Below are positions 33,152 to 48,100 of a DNA stretch of 64,000 nucleotides, piece after piece (within the stretch, counting starts at the first letter, position 1; every line of letters starts with the position of its first letter). The stretch is from assembly GCA_964019415.1 (NCBI GenBank), contig OZ025878.1, forward strand, positions 4,778,512 through 4,842,511, in the 5' to 3' direction. This DNA comes from Ianthella basta (Eukaryota > Porifera > Demospongiae > Verongiida > Ianthellidae). The notes under the pieces were generated by a model, which was not told the origin of the DNA, did no database searches, and worked only from the letters and a program-made list of their open reading frames with translations. The position numbers and the translations under genes were made by a program.

Positions 33152-36100
33152 TTAAACACAACTCTCCTTTGCTTTTTCTTCAGTGGCTGGAACCATTTCA
33201 AACTCTTTGGTGATATTGGGATCTTCACTGTCTTTGTCCTTTTGATCATCAGCGTTTTCAGCCAATGTGATGACCTTCATCTCCAGACCTTCTTCATCAT
33301 TAATACTACCTGCATCCTCTTCCTTCTTCTGTCCTCCAACTTCAATATTGGCCTCTGATTCTGCTGCAAAGCTGCTGCCTTTTTTACTGTCAACCCAGGT
33401 CGACTTGCCAGAGCTAGTACCTCCTGAACAGGGACAGAGTGAACAGTTTTAAGTACTGTAGTTTTGGGAAAAAATACTCCACAACAAAGTCCTTGCTCTA
33501 TCCATGTGCACATCTAGCATTTCAAACATTGACTGCATACTTGTGCACATGTATATACAATCGCATCATACCAGAGTGTTTCAGTGTCATTGACTTTATG
33601 TACCCACCTGGAGCTGAACCACTTCCACTGGTCAATGTCACCTACAGCACATGTACAATGAGCAGCAATACATCAAATCACACAGCTGGCTTTGTGCTGT
33701 GCAGTGTACACTAAAATGTATAATATGTGGCTATTAACTGTATACTAGCTGTATATGATATGACAGTACATAGTACTGACTTGTGTCCAGAGCTTTGGAA
33801 GTTTGTCTTTGATCTTTCCATACACCTTCTCATGTCTCACAACATGAAACAGAAATATGAACAAACCCTGCATGCAAGACAATTGCAGAATACAGTGGTT
33901 AAAGAATAACAAGCACCTTTGGCATCAGCTTTACTTACAGTCCAAACTCAGAAATACTGCTGTAGTTAACCTCTCACCTGAAACACATTGGCAATGACAA
34001 AGAGGTAAGCAAAGACCCTCCCTTCCTCTCCCACTGCAAACAGTCCAATGATCCAGGTGAAGCCCAGTACAGGGACAAGGATGACGGTGGCCTTTAACAA
34101 GTGTCTGAGGAAATTACACAACAATACACATTTTATATGCACATTAGGAACAGTTGGTCAATACTGTACTGAAGCAAGTAAGTGCAATAAATATACATCA
34201 GTCAGCTGGCTTCACAGGTGATCCACTTGAAAATTGGGAAAGACCAACCCTCGTACTAATAGTTGTAAAATGAATGCACAATTTGATCACTTTCTGCCAT
34301 GCCCATTGAGTATACAGTGGTAATGTTTCTTCTCGGGAAATCAGCTAGTGTGTGTGTGTGTGTGCGCACTTACCTGCCCACTTCCATGTACTTCTGTCTC
34401 TTCTCATCCTTGTTAGACTCCATCTTAGAAGCCATTCCACACTGAGACTTGGCCAGTGACACCAAACTGATGGTCAGCAGTACAGCATTCACCTGTGTGT
34501 GAGCACAAACATGCACAGTAGCCGTATTGAGTACACACAGAAATGTATGACATGTATAGATAAATGCAGGCCAACTGGCATTCTGATGGCACGTATTTAG
34601 CCCACAAACATGCTCTCAAGTATATCCTTAATATATTTAATCTATTCCAGTCTGTGCATTCATTCATTCGTTTGCTTGTGCGTGGCATTAAAAACGGGCA
34701 TTTGATTGGACAATGCAATGATGTAACCGCAAACATGGCTGCTCTGGCAGTGTGCAGGTGCCTCGCAGCCAACCGTCTCTTAGACACTTCGTGCTCCTCA
34801 GTTTGGTTCTCCCTGGCGCAATGTGCACTTGAAGAAGTTTACTGTTATTGTCTGGTGTGAGGGAACTGCTTTGGCTATTAGTACATGGATATATTTGTTT
34901 CAGGTACTTTAGCTTCAGCACTAGCTCCGGGCTGCTGAAAGCCCTTCCTCTATGTAAGTAAGCTATCTCATCTAAGCTATTGAGCAGAATACTTGCTTGG
35001 CTTCGGCACCGCCTTATTGGCTAAGGAAATATATGACCATGAAATTCTTTTAACATGGTGTAGGTGTAGCTAGCTATATGTATATGTGCATGCAAGTGTA
35101 TGACAGTGGCCAACATCAGCGAAAGAAGATCAGCACTATACCTGTCACTCAGCTGCAATCACCCAAATGGTGATGGATGGCCTGTGTTGTCCACTGGGAG
35201 ACGCGATGCTGAGCGAGCTTGTTCGTATAGCTAATGATTTAATTCCCAGGGATGCTTTTCATATTGATCAGCATTTTACCCATTACATGCATAATTCTAG
35301 TCATTTCAGAGACAGTCCATTACACATTATATACACATTATACTGTACAGTGCACTGTATGCATCTTTCAGATGTATATACATGCATGGACGCGTTTTAG
35401 CGAACATTTTGAATGGATCAAAGTTGAGATGCAAGATCAAAAGACATGTTGCATGTCATCAGCTATTACAATACTCACCACAATAATGGCCACCATTGGT
35501 CCAATAAATGCAAAAATAATTCCCTTTTCACTGGGCAACCAACACCTAAAGGAAAGTGCATGAACACAATTGCAAAGAATAGATATTAAACACAGTGATA
35601 AACCTGTTTCTTTATTACCAAGAACTCACGCTTTGACATCTTTGTAATGAGGATGATTCTGATCAAATGATGATCTAATCAGATAGCTGTCATGTCTCAT
35701 TCCTCCAGTTATTACCACAACAGGAATGGGGAGAACTGAGGGATTAGAGAGAAGGAATACAAACCACATTACCTGCTCATTTTGATATTGTATGAAAGAA
35801 ACCATGGTGATTCGTATAGGTCACAGACCAAAATAATAAGTGCTGAAGAATTTAACAGGAAAGACTGTACAGGCATTTTTAATGTGGACCTCAAATACAA
35901 TATATAGTGGAGGAATAGATGACTAAGAATGCATTACATACTTAATTATATTTATGTACAATGCATAACTAAACTTTCTAAGAAGACAAGTTCCTCATTG
36001 CACAGCTTCCTTACTTCTTCCATTATCTGTTTCACCTCAGGATCGGAAAGAGCAGAGCATCGCCCACCTGTGAATGGTTGTCTAATCCCTACTTTCTCAG

Positions 36101-39100
36101 TGCCTATCTCCTGGACTCCAAAACTCTGTCCAGCTAGACTCTGTGGGAGATCCTGCTGGCAACTGCATGGACTCTGAGTTTGCAAATGTTGTTTGAATCT
36201 CTAAGTCGTGTGCAAGTAATGCTGTGTTGATGGCTCTGTTCTTGGTCGCATGCTTCCTCTGCCAGTGGCTCTTTGGTGTCATGAGGTCCGTTGTTACCAG
36301 TCGATGATCACTAGGCAAAGCACACCCTGCCCATGAGCAGGCATTCTTCATGACTGATATCAGCTAATAAGGTGTGGGTCCTAGTCTTCTCCACTTTCTC
36401 TTGAGGGTGTATCAAATGCCCGAGATAGATCTAAACACAAGAAATGGAATCCCATGTCTGTCAGTAGGGCCATCGAGCAGACCAGCCTCTTGGCAAAGAT
36501 TATGTCAGCACAGCTGCGGCCCTTCATGAAACCAGGTTGGGTAGCAGGGATGTAGGAATTTGCGTAGGGACTGAATCTCTTGAGGAGGATGAGTGACAGT
36601 AGCTTCTGGATGCCATTTAATAACACCACTGGTCTCAGGTTGGACAAAGGACCTCGTGGCTTTCCTGGTTTCTGAAGAGGAATGAGTGTGCCAGCTCCGA
36701 AGTCATTCAGGTGGATTTTGCCTTCTACAGCCACATTCACAGGGATGGTGGGCTGGAGCTGCCTGGATGTTGGAGGCAATCCCGCAACTTCCGGTGACAC
36801 CCCTTGATGTGGCTTCCAGTGACAGTGCATGATGAGATGCTAGGCTATAAATATGATCAGTGCTCGCGCTAGCATATCTTCGCCCTGAAGAAGACCAGAG
36901 CATCAGGTCGAAACGTTGGCAAGGTTTTCAACCCTGTTGTGAAGCTGGTATTGGAGAACCAACCCTTTCTGATGCCTGAGCCAGCTGAGAAGCCCTCACT
37001 TCATTCTTCACAAATTGCTTGAATTGGTTGGAAATGGCAATGTAGTCAATTGGATTGTAGATAGGTATTGACTGTGTGATATCTGAGCTGTGGTGGTATC
37101 CCTGCCATGTGGTAATGTGTCTAGAGGCGTGTTTGAAGAGGCTGTTGGCAATAATGAGGTTGGAACGTTTCCCTTTTGACCAAGCACCAATACAAGAGTA
37201 GGAGTCATTATCGTGTCTCTTCCCAATCTTGGCATTCATATTCCCCATCATGCAGTAAGGTGACGGCTCTTTGAGGGATAGGTGCCACTGCGGCCTGTAT
37301 CTGTTCAAAGAAGTTCTTGCATAGTTTTGGATCAGCTGTGCACTGTGGGGTAGTGGGTCCGTAGGCAATAACGGCACTAATGGGGACATCTTGCTTACTG
37401 AATCTGAAGGTGACTACCGCCACTCTGTCACTGATGGACTTAGATGACTGTAGGTAAGGCTGTATTCTGGGGCCCACTACAAAAGGCAATCCACCCCTCA
37501 GTCTGTGCAATATAGCGACACCTTGTACCATCTTTGTAGGCCGCGGATCTGCTTCTCTTCTGGTCTCTTGCAGTGCCAGGAAGTCCAACTTGTAGCACTC
37601 AAAGTCTAGGCCCAGTTGTTCCAACTTGATGCTTGACAAAAGACTGCGGCAGTTACGAGTAGCAAATTGTAGGGATGAGCACAACGAGAGGAGAGACGTT
37701 GAGTCAAAGACTTCGGGACAAAGCCTGGCCGTGTCAGGGCCGAGATTAAAATTCCTGCCATTTAATAAGGGATTTGCTCCATAATTAATTATAGTTGGCA
37801 CATTGTAAGGGCTCAAGCAGAAATTGTCTTTCCTGAACAGCACTCAATTGAGCTAATGTGATGGTGCCTTATCACTAATAGGCAATGCTTCATGAATTAC
37901 CACCAACATTGATAGATGAGGAATCATGCAGTTCATTTAATGTGTGCTGTCTTGATAACTGTAGATCCTGAGCATTATTTCATTATTGAGTGACTGGTTC
38001 ACACCCAAGGGTGAGCGGAACAAGAACATACAGGCTGGCTTAGCATACTATAATGGCTTATTGTTTTCATAAAGTTAAGTAGACCATTGCTGATTTGTGA
38101 AACCCTTGAATGGTTTGTTGCCATGCATGTAGCGGATTAGAAGGAATGCACAAGAACTCAGAAGGATTATTTTGTAGTATAAAACGTATATAAACACATC
38201 ATACATAAAGATGACACTACTTACCCCATCCCAGTGCCAGATAGAGGTAGATCCACTTTCTCTCGTTGGCTCCAAACACTTTCACCAGAAGGATGTAAAT
38301 GAGGACAGCTTCACAGAGTGTCCAGGTGAAGGTAGCCAGGAAGAAGTAATGCAGCAAGGCTGTCATAAATTTGCAGGCATACTGTGAAAGGAAGGATGTG
38401 TTTGAAAATTGATAATGAAGGATTTTTTCAACCAAACGAAAGCCCTTGATCAGTTCAAATTGTTATCCCTTTCATGGCTTGATGTGTCACTTGAATTTTT
38501 GTTTAAAAGCATTTGTTATCAATGATATCTCTGAGTGACTGATGTTACAGTCCTTAACTTAATGTCCATGCACTTAATTCACTTTAAGCGCAACTGCTTC
38601 ATTTTAGAGCCAAAAACTGGTATGATGGAGATAAGCATTTGTCAAGTATACAGTTGTCATCATATTTTGCACATATAATTATTATAGTTGTTAAAATATT
38701 TGGCTTAGTCTGATGTCAGCCTTGGCTAGTCACACTCTCTAACAACAATACTTGTACCTAGCCACCCAGAGTCAGCTAATGCACTGTATGATCTTTGAAT
38801 TAGATTTGTGCAGAATCACTTCATGGTAGCCTGTAATTTAGCTTTCATCTTGGCTGATTATAAATTATACGAACTTAACACAATTTAGCTATTCCCAAAT
38901 TGCCTTTCATGGTTCATGATGAATTTCACTAATCTATAGATAAATAGCCCTAATTGAGCATGCCTGTCACTTACAATGTTGGCTGTGGCTGTCTGTATTC
39001 CAGTGAGGAACAGGAACAGTCCCAAGGAAAGGGCAATGCACAGGTTGAGGTGGATAAAGTTATGGAGCTTTTGAATTAACTCCTTTCTGCAGCAGTAGAA

Positions 39101-42100
39101 GGAATACAAATTGAGACTTCTACAAAACTAACCAAACTACAGCATTTACTTCACCTCAGTGACAAGAAGAATATGATAGAGGCAAGCAAGCAGAGTAAAG
39201 AAATGCTGCAACCAATGTATGTGATGTAGTCCAAGGCAGGCTGCAAGAAGAGATAGAGAATGGTGGGGTGACTAAACATGGCGTCTGCATAAAGAGGGAT
39301 ACACCTATTCAGTTCTAATACAATTGAGAACCAGTTACTCACTGGATCTCCCACAGTTGGCACGATGCTGACCAAAACTACAAAACTGGTCAGATGTGAT
39401 GCATTGCAGCCAACATGAGTGTCATTGATGACTTTAGTCTCCACCCCTCTGTAAGACCACCCTCCAGTCTGGTTGATCCCTCCAGTGAAGTTAAAGAAGG
39501 CACAACGGAACTGCTTCACTCTTCCTGATAAGACTGTGACATTCTGTGCTCTCTCCTTTAGAAAGTGAAAAAGGGTATTTTTAAAAAGGTTTCTGGAAGC
39601 CATAGTCTAAAGTGCAATAGGTCTAGAATTAACCATGAATAACTTTCAATCCATATACTTTGCATGTAATGATATCTACTGTACAAGTGCATGCAGATAA
39701 ACCATATAATAGTAACAAGCAATACGAGGTAATTGCATGCATTCCTTACATACATTAATAGGGAACATCACTTCCACTGTCTCATTGGTGTCTACCTCGC
39801 CGCCATCATAGCCAGGAATCTGACTTGAGAGCACACAACTAGCAGGAAGGGTATCCTCCACCTCACCCTCCCTGCATGAATACAGGCAAGACATGTTATG
39901 TGATTTAAACAGATCTTATAAAGTAAGGGTTGCCAGCCATGCACAATGTCTTACAGTTCTTTGTCTTCTTCAACCACATTTCTGGGCAGATAGTTCTCTA
40001 TGTTGTTCATCACCACATTCACCACCTCAATAGTGTTATTTTCTGGAATATCAGTTATCTTAAATGATACCCACATTGCTCAAAGGTTACTATACCACTT
40101 ACCAGAAGGCATTTCTATTCCTCTTGAAGCCAACAGGAAAGCTGGAGGCAGCTGAATCCGAGGAAGGCAGTCTGGCTTTCTGCAGGAGGGCAGATTGACA
40201 CCAGGTCCTGGGAATACTACAGTCTGAACATTGTTGATTGAGAACAGCTGTCCATTCATTACTGAGTGTATAGGTAAGAAGGAGAAAGTTCCCTTACAAT
40301 AATAATTATTCAATTCAGTGGTACAAAATTGCAATGGGCAATATCTTAAATGCTGTCAGGACCACACGTACCTATATTTGGTCTTGAAATGGTAAAGGTA
40401 TCCATGTCCTTGGACAATGTACTTGCAAGCACATTAGTGACTCTTTCTGTGCTCTGAAGGATGCTGGTAGCTGTGGGCACTGCTTTGCCATCTTCTGGGT
40501 CAGCTGAGGTACTCTTCTACATGTGTACAATGTGGAGCCCACTGTTAAGTACACCTACTTCTATCTTAATAAACTACAACTATTTCTTTTCCAAAATAAA
40601 TATCAGTGGTATACCTAATATCACTGGTATACCTAATGTCCAAATGTTCAATTATTTATTCTAAGTATGTCCTAACTAGCACACACAGTAAGATGCATTA
40701 TCTATGCTCACCTGTGCAGTAGCTTCAAATGCTGGTGCATTACGTTCATCAAGTACATTGCTCAAGATTTCAGCAACCACCTACAATAGGCCAGAACGTC
40801 AAAGCACTCAATACAACCACACAGTGAATTGTGTAGTATGTGTGCTCACTTCTTGTGTTTCATTCGATTCCTCACTAAACAAACCATTGTTCTCACCCAG
40901 GCTGCAGTCAGGGAGACGTTATTGTGAGAACATGAGGCGATCATAAATGATGTGTTTCTTGCATGCATACTTGGCACCAAACAAAAAGCTTACTCTGCTA
41001 CGACTTTCACAAATTTGGCAACTGTCTTCAAATCTTGCGGTGCGATTGGTGTGTCATCCTCAACTGATGGTTGCAAAGCTGCACTTAAATCCTGGGATAC
41101 ATTCTGAATCACCTCTCTTTTGTCTTCACTAAGTGTACTGTTAGATCCTTCCAAAGTATCAATGAACTGTTCAGTCTACAGACAGAGCCATGCATTCCAT
41201 TCATCTCTTGAACAACAAAGTGTTCTATACACTCTTGTTAACGTTAATTGTTCTATACATATTTCTTATGTGTTAAGATATTGATGCGCAATCTGTCTTA
41301 CTTTCATTCTGACTGCCATGACAGCCACAGATTCACATTCTGAGGCATCAACAGAATCCCACACACCACCAGCCAGACATCTCCTGTGGGCCAGGCTCGT
41401 CCCAGGTGTGTCCCCCTCTCTTTGACAAGCAACAGACTGAGTGGAGTCTGGAGCAGTAGCAGGCCACTGGATCCTCCACACAATGTCCTCCTCATTAGGA
41501 CAATTACTAATGACAACTGGCAGAAGATGACAAAGGCATGAAATTTATGTATCTGATTATGCAATTGCGTCACCTACATACCTTCATCAGCCATAATAGA
41601 GATAGTTGCAGTGTTAGGTGAGCCCTTGATGACACCTATGGTTGCAGCTACAGCTGGGATCTCCAGATTGAGAGTGAACATCTCAGCAAGTTCAGCAATG
41701 TTGTCGTCAATGATGGTCACATTGAAGCTGATCACATTCACTCCAGCTGGGAAGATCACAGTGAAACGATCACCCTCATAGTCAGAGCCACCTAAGGATG
41801 CAAATGGGAAAGGGTAAGTAGTCTAATGGAGGCAACTGGTGAGGAAAGAAATATCTGCCACCACCATGTCTCAAACAGAGGACATGTGCTTAAACACGAA
41901 GTTTCAGCCATATGGTCGCACTCGCATACAGCCCTAGTGATCTGGTATGCTCATACTCTGATCATGTGCCAGTCTAGCATGATTAGAGTGCCTACCCACA
42001 AATGCATATCTGTGGCTAGACCCACGTGTAGCAGTTCCATCCAGTGCGACCACAGTGAGATTGAAGGGAAAGTCAGGATGGTCTTCAAGTGCTTCCAAGG

Positions 42101-45100
42101 TGATGACAGCACTGCTGTCCATTTCTTCTCTCACAAGGTAGTTGGATTGGCTGAACCGTACTGGAATAAGGGCTGAAATGCAAAACATAGTTGTCAATGG
42201 GATCTCATTACCAGAGTAGAAATTCATGAGTTCATTTTCAGAGGTGTGCATACCCAAGATGTAAACCACAGCTTACGAGTAGTGTCAGTGATGGTGACAA
42301 AGGCAACTTCTGGAGATCCAACAACCACAGCTTCTGGTATAACAGGGAGACTGAGACTGAGGGTGGCCTTGAAGTATTCATCATCTTCCACAAAGCTGTC
42401 ACTTAGAGTAGACATAGGGATTTTAACCTTCATTGTCTTAGCTGGGATCGACATGCCAAAGAAGCCACCTGTGTAGTCATCAGAATCTGGGCGGAACAGA
42501 GAGGATGCCTTTTGATGTCTGGCATTCAGAAATATTATTATGCATAGAGAAATGATAATGTTTCATCACTGCATGACCGTCAGATTAAAGTACAAACCTT
42601 GAGCTGAGATGTCCATGGTAGTAATAGTAACGTTGATATGCTTAGGTGATGGCTTGTCAAGTACAATCATGATGTCAGCTGGTGTGCCCTCGGGAACAGT
42701 GTAGTTTTGTGGACTGAAACTGATGGTCACCACTGAAAGGGAACAATTAAGAAGTCTACAAACAGAGCCCAAAATGAAGATGCTATGTCACACTCCACTC
42801 CATTGAAAGGGAATATTCAAGAAGTAATCAAATTGAACACAGAGTGAAAAATGCTTTGCCACACTGTATTACACTAACCCTCATCATCCAAAATGTTGAT
42901 AGTTGCAGTGTCAGGTGACCCTTTGATAACACCCATATCTGCAGATGCATCTGGGATCTCCAGATCAAGAGAGAACAACTCAGCAAGTTCAGCAATGTTG
43001 TCATCAATGATGGTCACATTGAAGCTGATCGTATTCACTCCAGCTGGGAAGGTCACTGTGAAACGTTCACCCGCATAGTCAGAGTCTCCTGTGTTGAATG
43101 TGTATAGGGAAGTATGCAAAGGAATTGGATTGAGAAAGAGTTTGTAGACTCTGATCAAAGTACAGAAAGCCTGAGAGAGTGCAAGTGCTCACGAGTAGCA
43201 GTTCCATCCTGTGTGAGCACAGTAACAGGTATGGCAAAGTCAGGATGGTCTAAGAGTACCTCCAAGGTGATAACAGCATTGCTGTCCTCTCCTTCCTTTA
43301 CAGAGTAATCTGGTGGATTGAACCACACTGGAATCATGGCTGCACAGAACAAAAGGTACACATGTGGTCAGCATTGCGTAAAGCAAGGGAATGCAATAAC
43401 GTCACGGAGCATTTGTGCTGAATTCTGACAACTACGTATGTGTAAATATCCTATAGAAATTAAACATACGAGTATCATCAACGATGGTGACAAAGACCAC
43501 ATCTGGAGAGCCAACAACTACAACTTCTTGTGCATCAGGGAGGTTGAGGGTGGCTTTGAAGTACTCGTTATTTTCCACGAAATTGTCTCTTAGAGTAGTC
43601 ACAGACAGTGCCACCATCATTGTCCCAGCTGGGATGGACACATTAAAGGAGCCACCTGTGTAGTCATTGGGATCTGTGCAGAACAGAAAGGATACCTCTT
43701 GAAGTCTGGCACTCTGAAGTTAATTATTGTGCATAACTTAATTAAGGATGCATGGTAATGGCCAGTTTATCAGATTGCACAAAGGTACCTTGAGCTGTGA
43801 TGTCCATGGTAGTGACAGTAAGGATGATGTCCTTGAGTGATGGTTTGTTCAGTACAATCATGATGTCAGCTGGTGTGCCCTCAGGAGCAGTGTAGTTCTG
43901 AGGACTGAAACTGATGGTCACCACTGAAATGGAATGTTTTCAAAGTGTGTATAGCGAACAGTGAACAAAGAACAGAGTGAAGATGCTACACGCCGTGTAC
44001 TGCACTAACCTTCTGTGATGTTGACAGTTGCAGTGTCAGGTGATCCCTTGATGATCCCCATAGCTGCAGATGCAGCTGGGATCTCCAGATCAAGAGTGAA
44101 CAACTCAGCAAGTTCAGCAATGTTGTCATCAATGATGTTCACATTGAAGCTGATCACATTCACTCCAGCTGGGAAGGTCACTGAGAAACGTGCACCCTCA
44201 TAGTCAGAGCCACCTGAGTTGAATGTGTGCAGTGATATGGTTGAGGAAGAGTGAGAAGACAATGGCATGTGTCAGGTGCACATTTCATTGCAGTTTTCAT
44301 ATTTGGAAGAAACAGTTCTAACACATTCTAGATCTGTTTTTATAGCATTGCCTGACACAGTGCAGGTACTCACCGGTAGCAGATCCATCTTGTGTGAGCA
44401 CAGTAACAGTGAAGGCAAAGTCAGAATGGCTACCAAGTGCTTCCAAGGTGATGGCAGCATTGCTATCATCTCCTTCCTTAACAAAGTAAACTGATGGATT
44501 AAACCGCACTGGGATCAGGGCTGTGTAGAACAATTATAAGGAATACAATACTTGCTTTAAAACAATCAAAAGATTTTAGGAGCATACAGTTGTCCTAAAT
44601 TTTGATAGGCACATGCAGCCAAACTTCACGTTCACAGAATGGACTGATATTAGTTATTAAGCAGAATGTATGCATAATGCAACACACATACGTGTAGCAT
44701 CAGTGATGGTGACAAAGGTCATTTCTGGAGATCCAATAATCACAGCTTGTGGTGTACCAGGGAGACTGAGGGTGGCCTTGAAGTGCTCATCAACTTCCAC
44801 AAAGTTGTCCTTTAGAGTACTCACATTAAGAGTCGCCACCATTGCACCAATTGGGATGAATACAATAAAGGACCCACCAGAATAGTCAGTAGGAGCTGAA
44901 AAGTGGGTGAAAGCACAGAATTAGATAAAGATTTGCTGTGAATATGACACTATAAGGCATTCTGATCACAATGTGTTTGCTATCAGGATTATTTATGGAA
45001 GCTAACATCCACAGGTGTGCAGGGCATTCAATGCCATGTCTTGGAACACTTAGCTACTTACAGTACAATGAAGAATCACATAATAAGTTATGATATATAA

Positions 45101-48100
45101 CAGTACAGTATGTAGCTAACAGAATTGGATCATCTTGGATCATCCTCTACAATGGCCTATTGCAAGCAATGGCTCCATTAAATTAACTAGCTGAATGCCC
45201 GCCCTTCGGGTGGGTTCCCAGCATATCGTTTGAAATTTGAGCGTTTAACCAATCAAAACTGTCCATTTAATTGAGAGCATACCGTAGACTTGCTCTGTAA
45301 AACTCCGTACATACAGAATTTACTTATGTTAATCTATTTTGTCTAATTAAAAGGAGTTCAGTGGCGAAGGCGCCAACCACCTTAGGTTACCCCTTGTATT
45401 ACTGTGATGTGCTCTTCTAAGTTTGGGGAAGATAGGTAGAAAATTGAAGGAGGAGTTTCTGGACAATGAAACACGATCTTTTACTATCTCTTAGATATGG
45501 CGGCAACCGTAAAAGTGGCAAAAACTCGGCCGGAACGACTTTAAACCAAATTTCGGCTTGGCGAGGTTACCCACACTACGCCTCTTCGTAATCCTACTGC
45601 GTTTCATGACGATCCGTCCAGAACTGAAAAAGTATATCCTGAACAACGAAAGTGTGCGTTACGTTTATTATAATCCCGTGTCTATTGGCCCGGCAGCCAG
45701 CTCAGCAAAATTATATAAAATCAACCCTAACCCTAATACTAAATACTTTATACAGGATATGATATCCCAACCTACAGTTTTGTTTTACACTATTTTGCTG
45801 AGCTGGCTGCCGGACCAATAGCCACTTCGTTATTATAAAGCAGGAGCAAACAGCAGATATGCTGTCCTGACACCCATGGCTGTGTACTTGTCAACTGCAT
45901 CATCTAGATGCAATTATATATTCAGTTAACAAACCACTACCAAACAATAGCATAAATAGTGCAATGCTGAACTCAAACCTGTAGCTACTGCATCGATCCC
46001 ATGCACATGCATCGTTCAGTAAGAATACGGCCTACCAACAACTGTTACAACCAGGATACTACTCTGTCACATATAAAGACGTTAACTCACATTGAGCTGT
46101 AATGTCCATGGTAATAACAGTAATTGTGATGCCCTTAGACGGCTTGTTCAAGACAATCATCAGCTCAGCTGGAGTACCCTCAGGAACAGTGTAGTTCTGA
46201 GGACTGAACCTCACTGTGACATCTACATGTAGCAGGAGAGTAAGTTCATGTTACTACTCTTTACATAGGTGGAATTGGATGTACTAAAGAATTAGTGCTG
46301 TGATTACTGATAATGAATAACATTGTATGTAAGAAATGGACATAAAGGACTGCAAATAGAAATTCAATTGAATTCAGTGAAATATGCACCCTGACTAATC
46401 CACGAATGATGATATGTACATAACAGCATATGACACAACTGTGTGCAATATGCGAATTACACAGTCAAATGGTTCAGTAAACTTTACAGCCAACTCGGTA
46501 AGTACCCAAAAGCTGTTGCTGTGATACCCTATGTAGAGAGTCACTGCTGGAGTAGGTTATGGCGGGGCAAGGCTTCCCTGAATCCTCTCTTTTGCATTGA
46601 GTACCAAGTTCACAGTGGAAGGTTCACACCTCTGTACGGTCCATAGATTCTTGTTGTCTCAGAAGCAACCCTGTAAAGTGGTACCTGCTAGCAGTTCCTT
46701 GCATATACTTTGCTGTTTTGCAATGGCTCCTGTATCTCTGACAGCCAGTTGTTACTCACTGCCACAGCTAGTGTGTGATAAATTGCTGCGATTTTGTGCA
46801 TGCCAATTAGCTGTGATCCTCATGTGCATGGGAATGCATGGTCACCTACATCGTATCCACTGGTTAGCAAATTAATAACTACATTAGGACTCACTGTCAT
46901 CATTAATTATGGCCACATTGACAGTGTCTTGCAGACCAATCCTAAGTCGGATCACATCTGATGTCTCCACAATGCGTGCCCGAAAGTACTCCAGTCCTTC
47001 CTTAATAGTGTCAACAAAGATATTAAAGGTTACAGGTAAAGAGTCAGCAAAGGGTGCTGGATTATCTGTATCAGTGAAAACAGTTTGAGGAAACTCCACT
47101 CTGTAGCGCCCTGCACTAGAGTAGTCTTCAGGGTCTGCAGAATGGCATGAATAGATTACTAAAGTATGATAAGGCAAACGTATTTCAGAGTTCAATGTGA
47201 ATAAATGAACCCTTTGTATGTATTAACTACTGTGTATGTTCACAGCTCACCTGTTGCTGTTCCATCACTGACTTCAATGACAGCATACAGAGGAATGAAA
47301 AACTGTCCAGTGATGCGTAGGGAGACACTGACTTGGCCTGCACTTTCAGTAACACTGTAACTTGACTCTTTGAAGTTCACCTCCACAACTAATAAAGGAA
47401 AAGGAGTATGTGTTTAAGTCACTGTTGCGAATACAGATTTAACTTAGCTTCACAAGTTTCACTCACAGTCATTATCACTAATAAGAATGTAGGCAGTGGA
47501 AGGGGTTCCTCTTCTAGCATTCCAGTTGTTCGCAATTTCTGGGCCAAACTCAAATGTTGCTATCAGGAGCTCATCAAACTCCAGCACACTATCATCAATG
47601 ATGGTAAAGCTCTCAAATGCTGACTTGTTGGTTGGTGTGAAGATAAAGGCTTTGATTGCACTCTCCACATCAGTGCGACCAATCTCTGCACAAGTAAAAG
47701 CAATCTACCTTACTGCGGGTCATTCATGCATCAATTCACAACACCTCACGTGTCACTTGAGCCTTGCCAAAAACTTTTTCTTCGAATGAAACCTGCTCAA
47801 TGGGGGATCTAATGATAGCATCTATAAAAAGTATACATTTGTACAGTAGAAGGTGAACTGAAAAGACTAAACATGTTTCTCAGAAGCCGCATAATGTAGC
47901 ATCATAAATTTATATGGGACTCTCATTGACAAATACCTGGAAAGATGTCTGGTCCAAGCACTTCCAGAGATGAACGGGTGCCTGGGTCACTATCAAGGAT
48001 TCTTCTGGGGTGAACTGAAATTGCAACTTGGGGTGCTGTAAAGTTAGAATCTATAACAAGCTGAACAGTTGCTAGTTGAGCTTCTTGGAACTGATAGAAA

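Larger units (their letters stand above)
33152..39240 (-). other. 7TM and cytoplasmic-tail exons of the giant GPCR
   Basis: Exons: 39240-39155 (TM1, IGCSISLLCLLASIIFFLSL), 39119-38975 (TM2, LCIALSLGLFLFLTGIQ), 38381-38225 (TM3 and start of TM4, ALLHYFFLATFTWTLCEAV), 35735-35630 (TM4 end, LPIPVVVITGG), 35545-35479 (CWLPSEKG and TM5), 34492-34374 (TM5 end and third loop, AVLLTISLVSLAK), 34104-33978 (TM6 and TM7 start, VLGFTWIIGLFAV), 33867-33781 (TM7 end, GLFIFLFHVVRHEKV), 33641-33608 and 33423-33152 (tail). CWL in the second extracellular loop, FTWIIG in TM6 and the QGLFIFLFH box in TM7 are hallmarks of family B2 adhesion GPCRs. The tail is rich in Glu, Asp and Lys and ends AKESCV. Confidence 0.9.
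41582..46222 (-). other. Three tandem copies of a four-exon, two-domain Calx-beta block
   Basis: Block 1: 46222-46091, 44895-44692, 44520-44374, 44213-44010. Block 2: 43923-43789, 43673-43470, 43339-43193, 43088-42879. Block 3: 42732-42598, 42486-42277, 42172-42026, 41791-41582. In each block the exons read in turn SFSPQNYTVPEGTPAD (domain A start), DYTGG.F..SIPA with DNFVEN.EYFKATL (domain A end), IPVRFNPSVYFVKEGDDSNA (domain B start), and DYEG.RF.VTFPAG with DDNIAELAELFTLDLE (domain B end). The ExxE..F word is the calcium-site-rich part of Calx-beta domains. All exons are phase 1-1. Confidence 0.9.
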
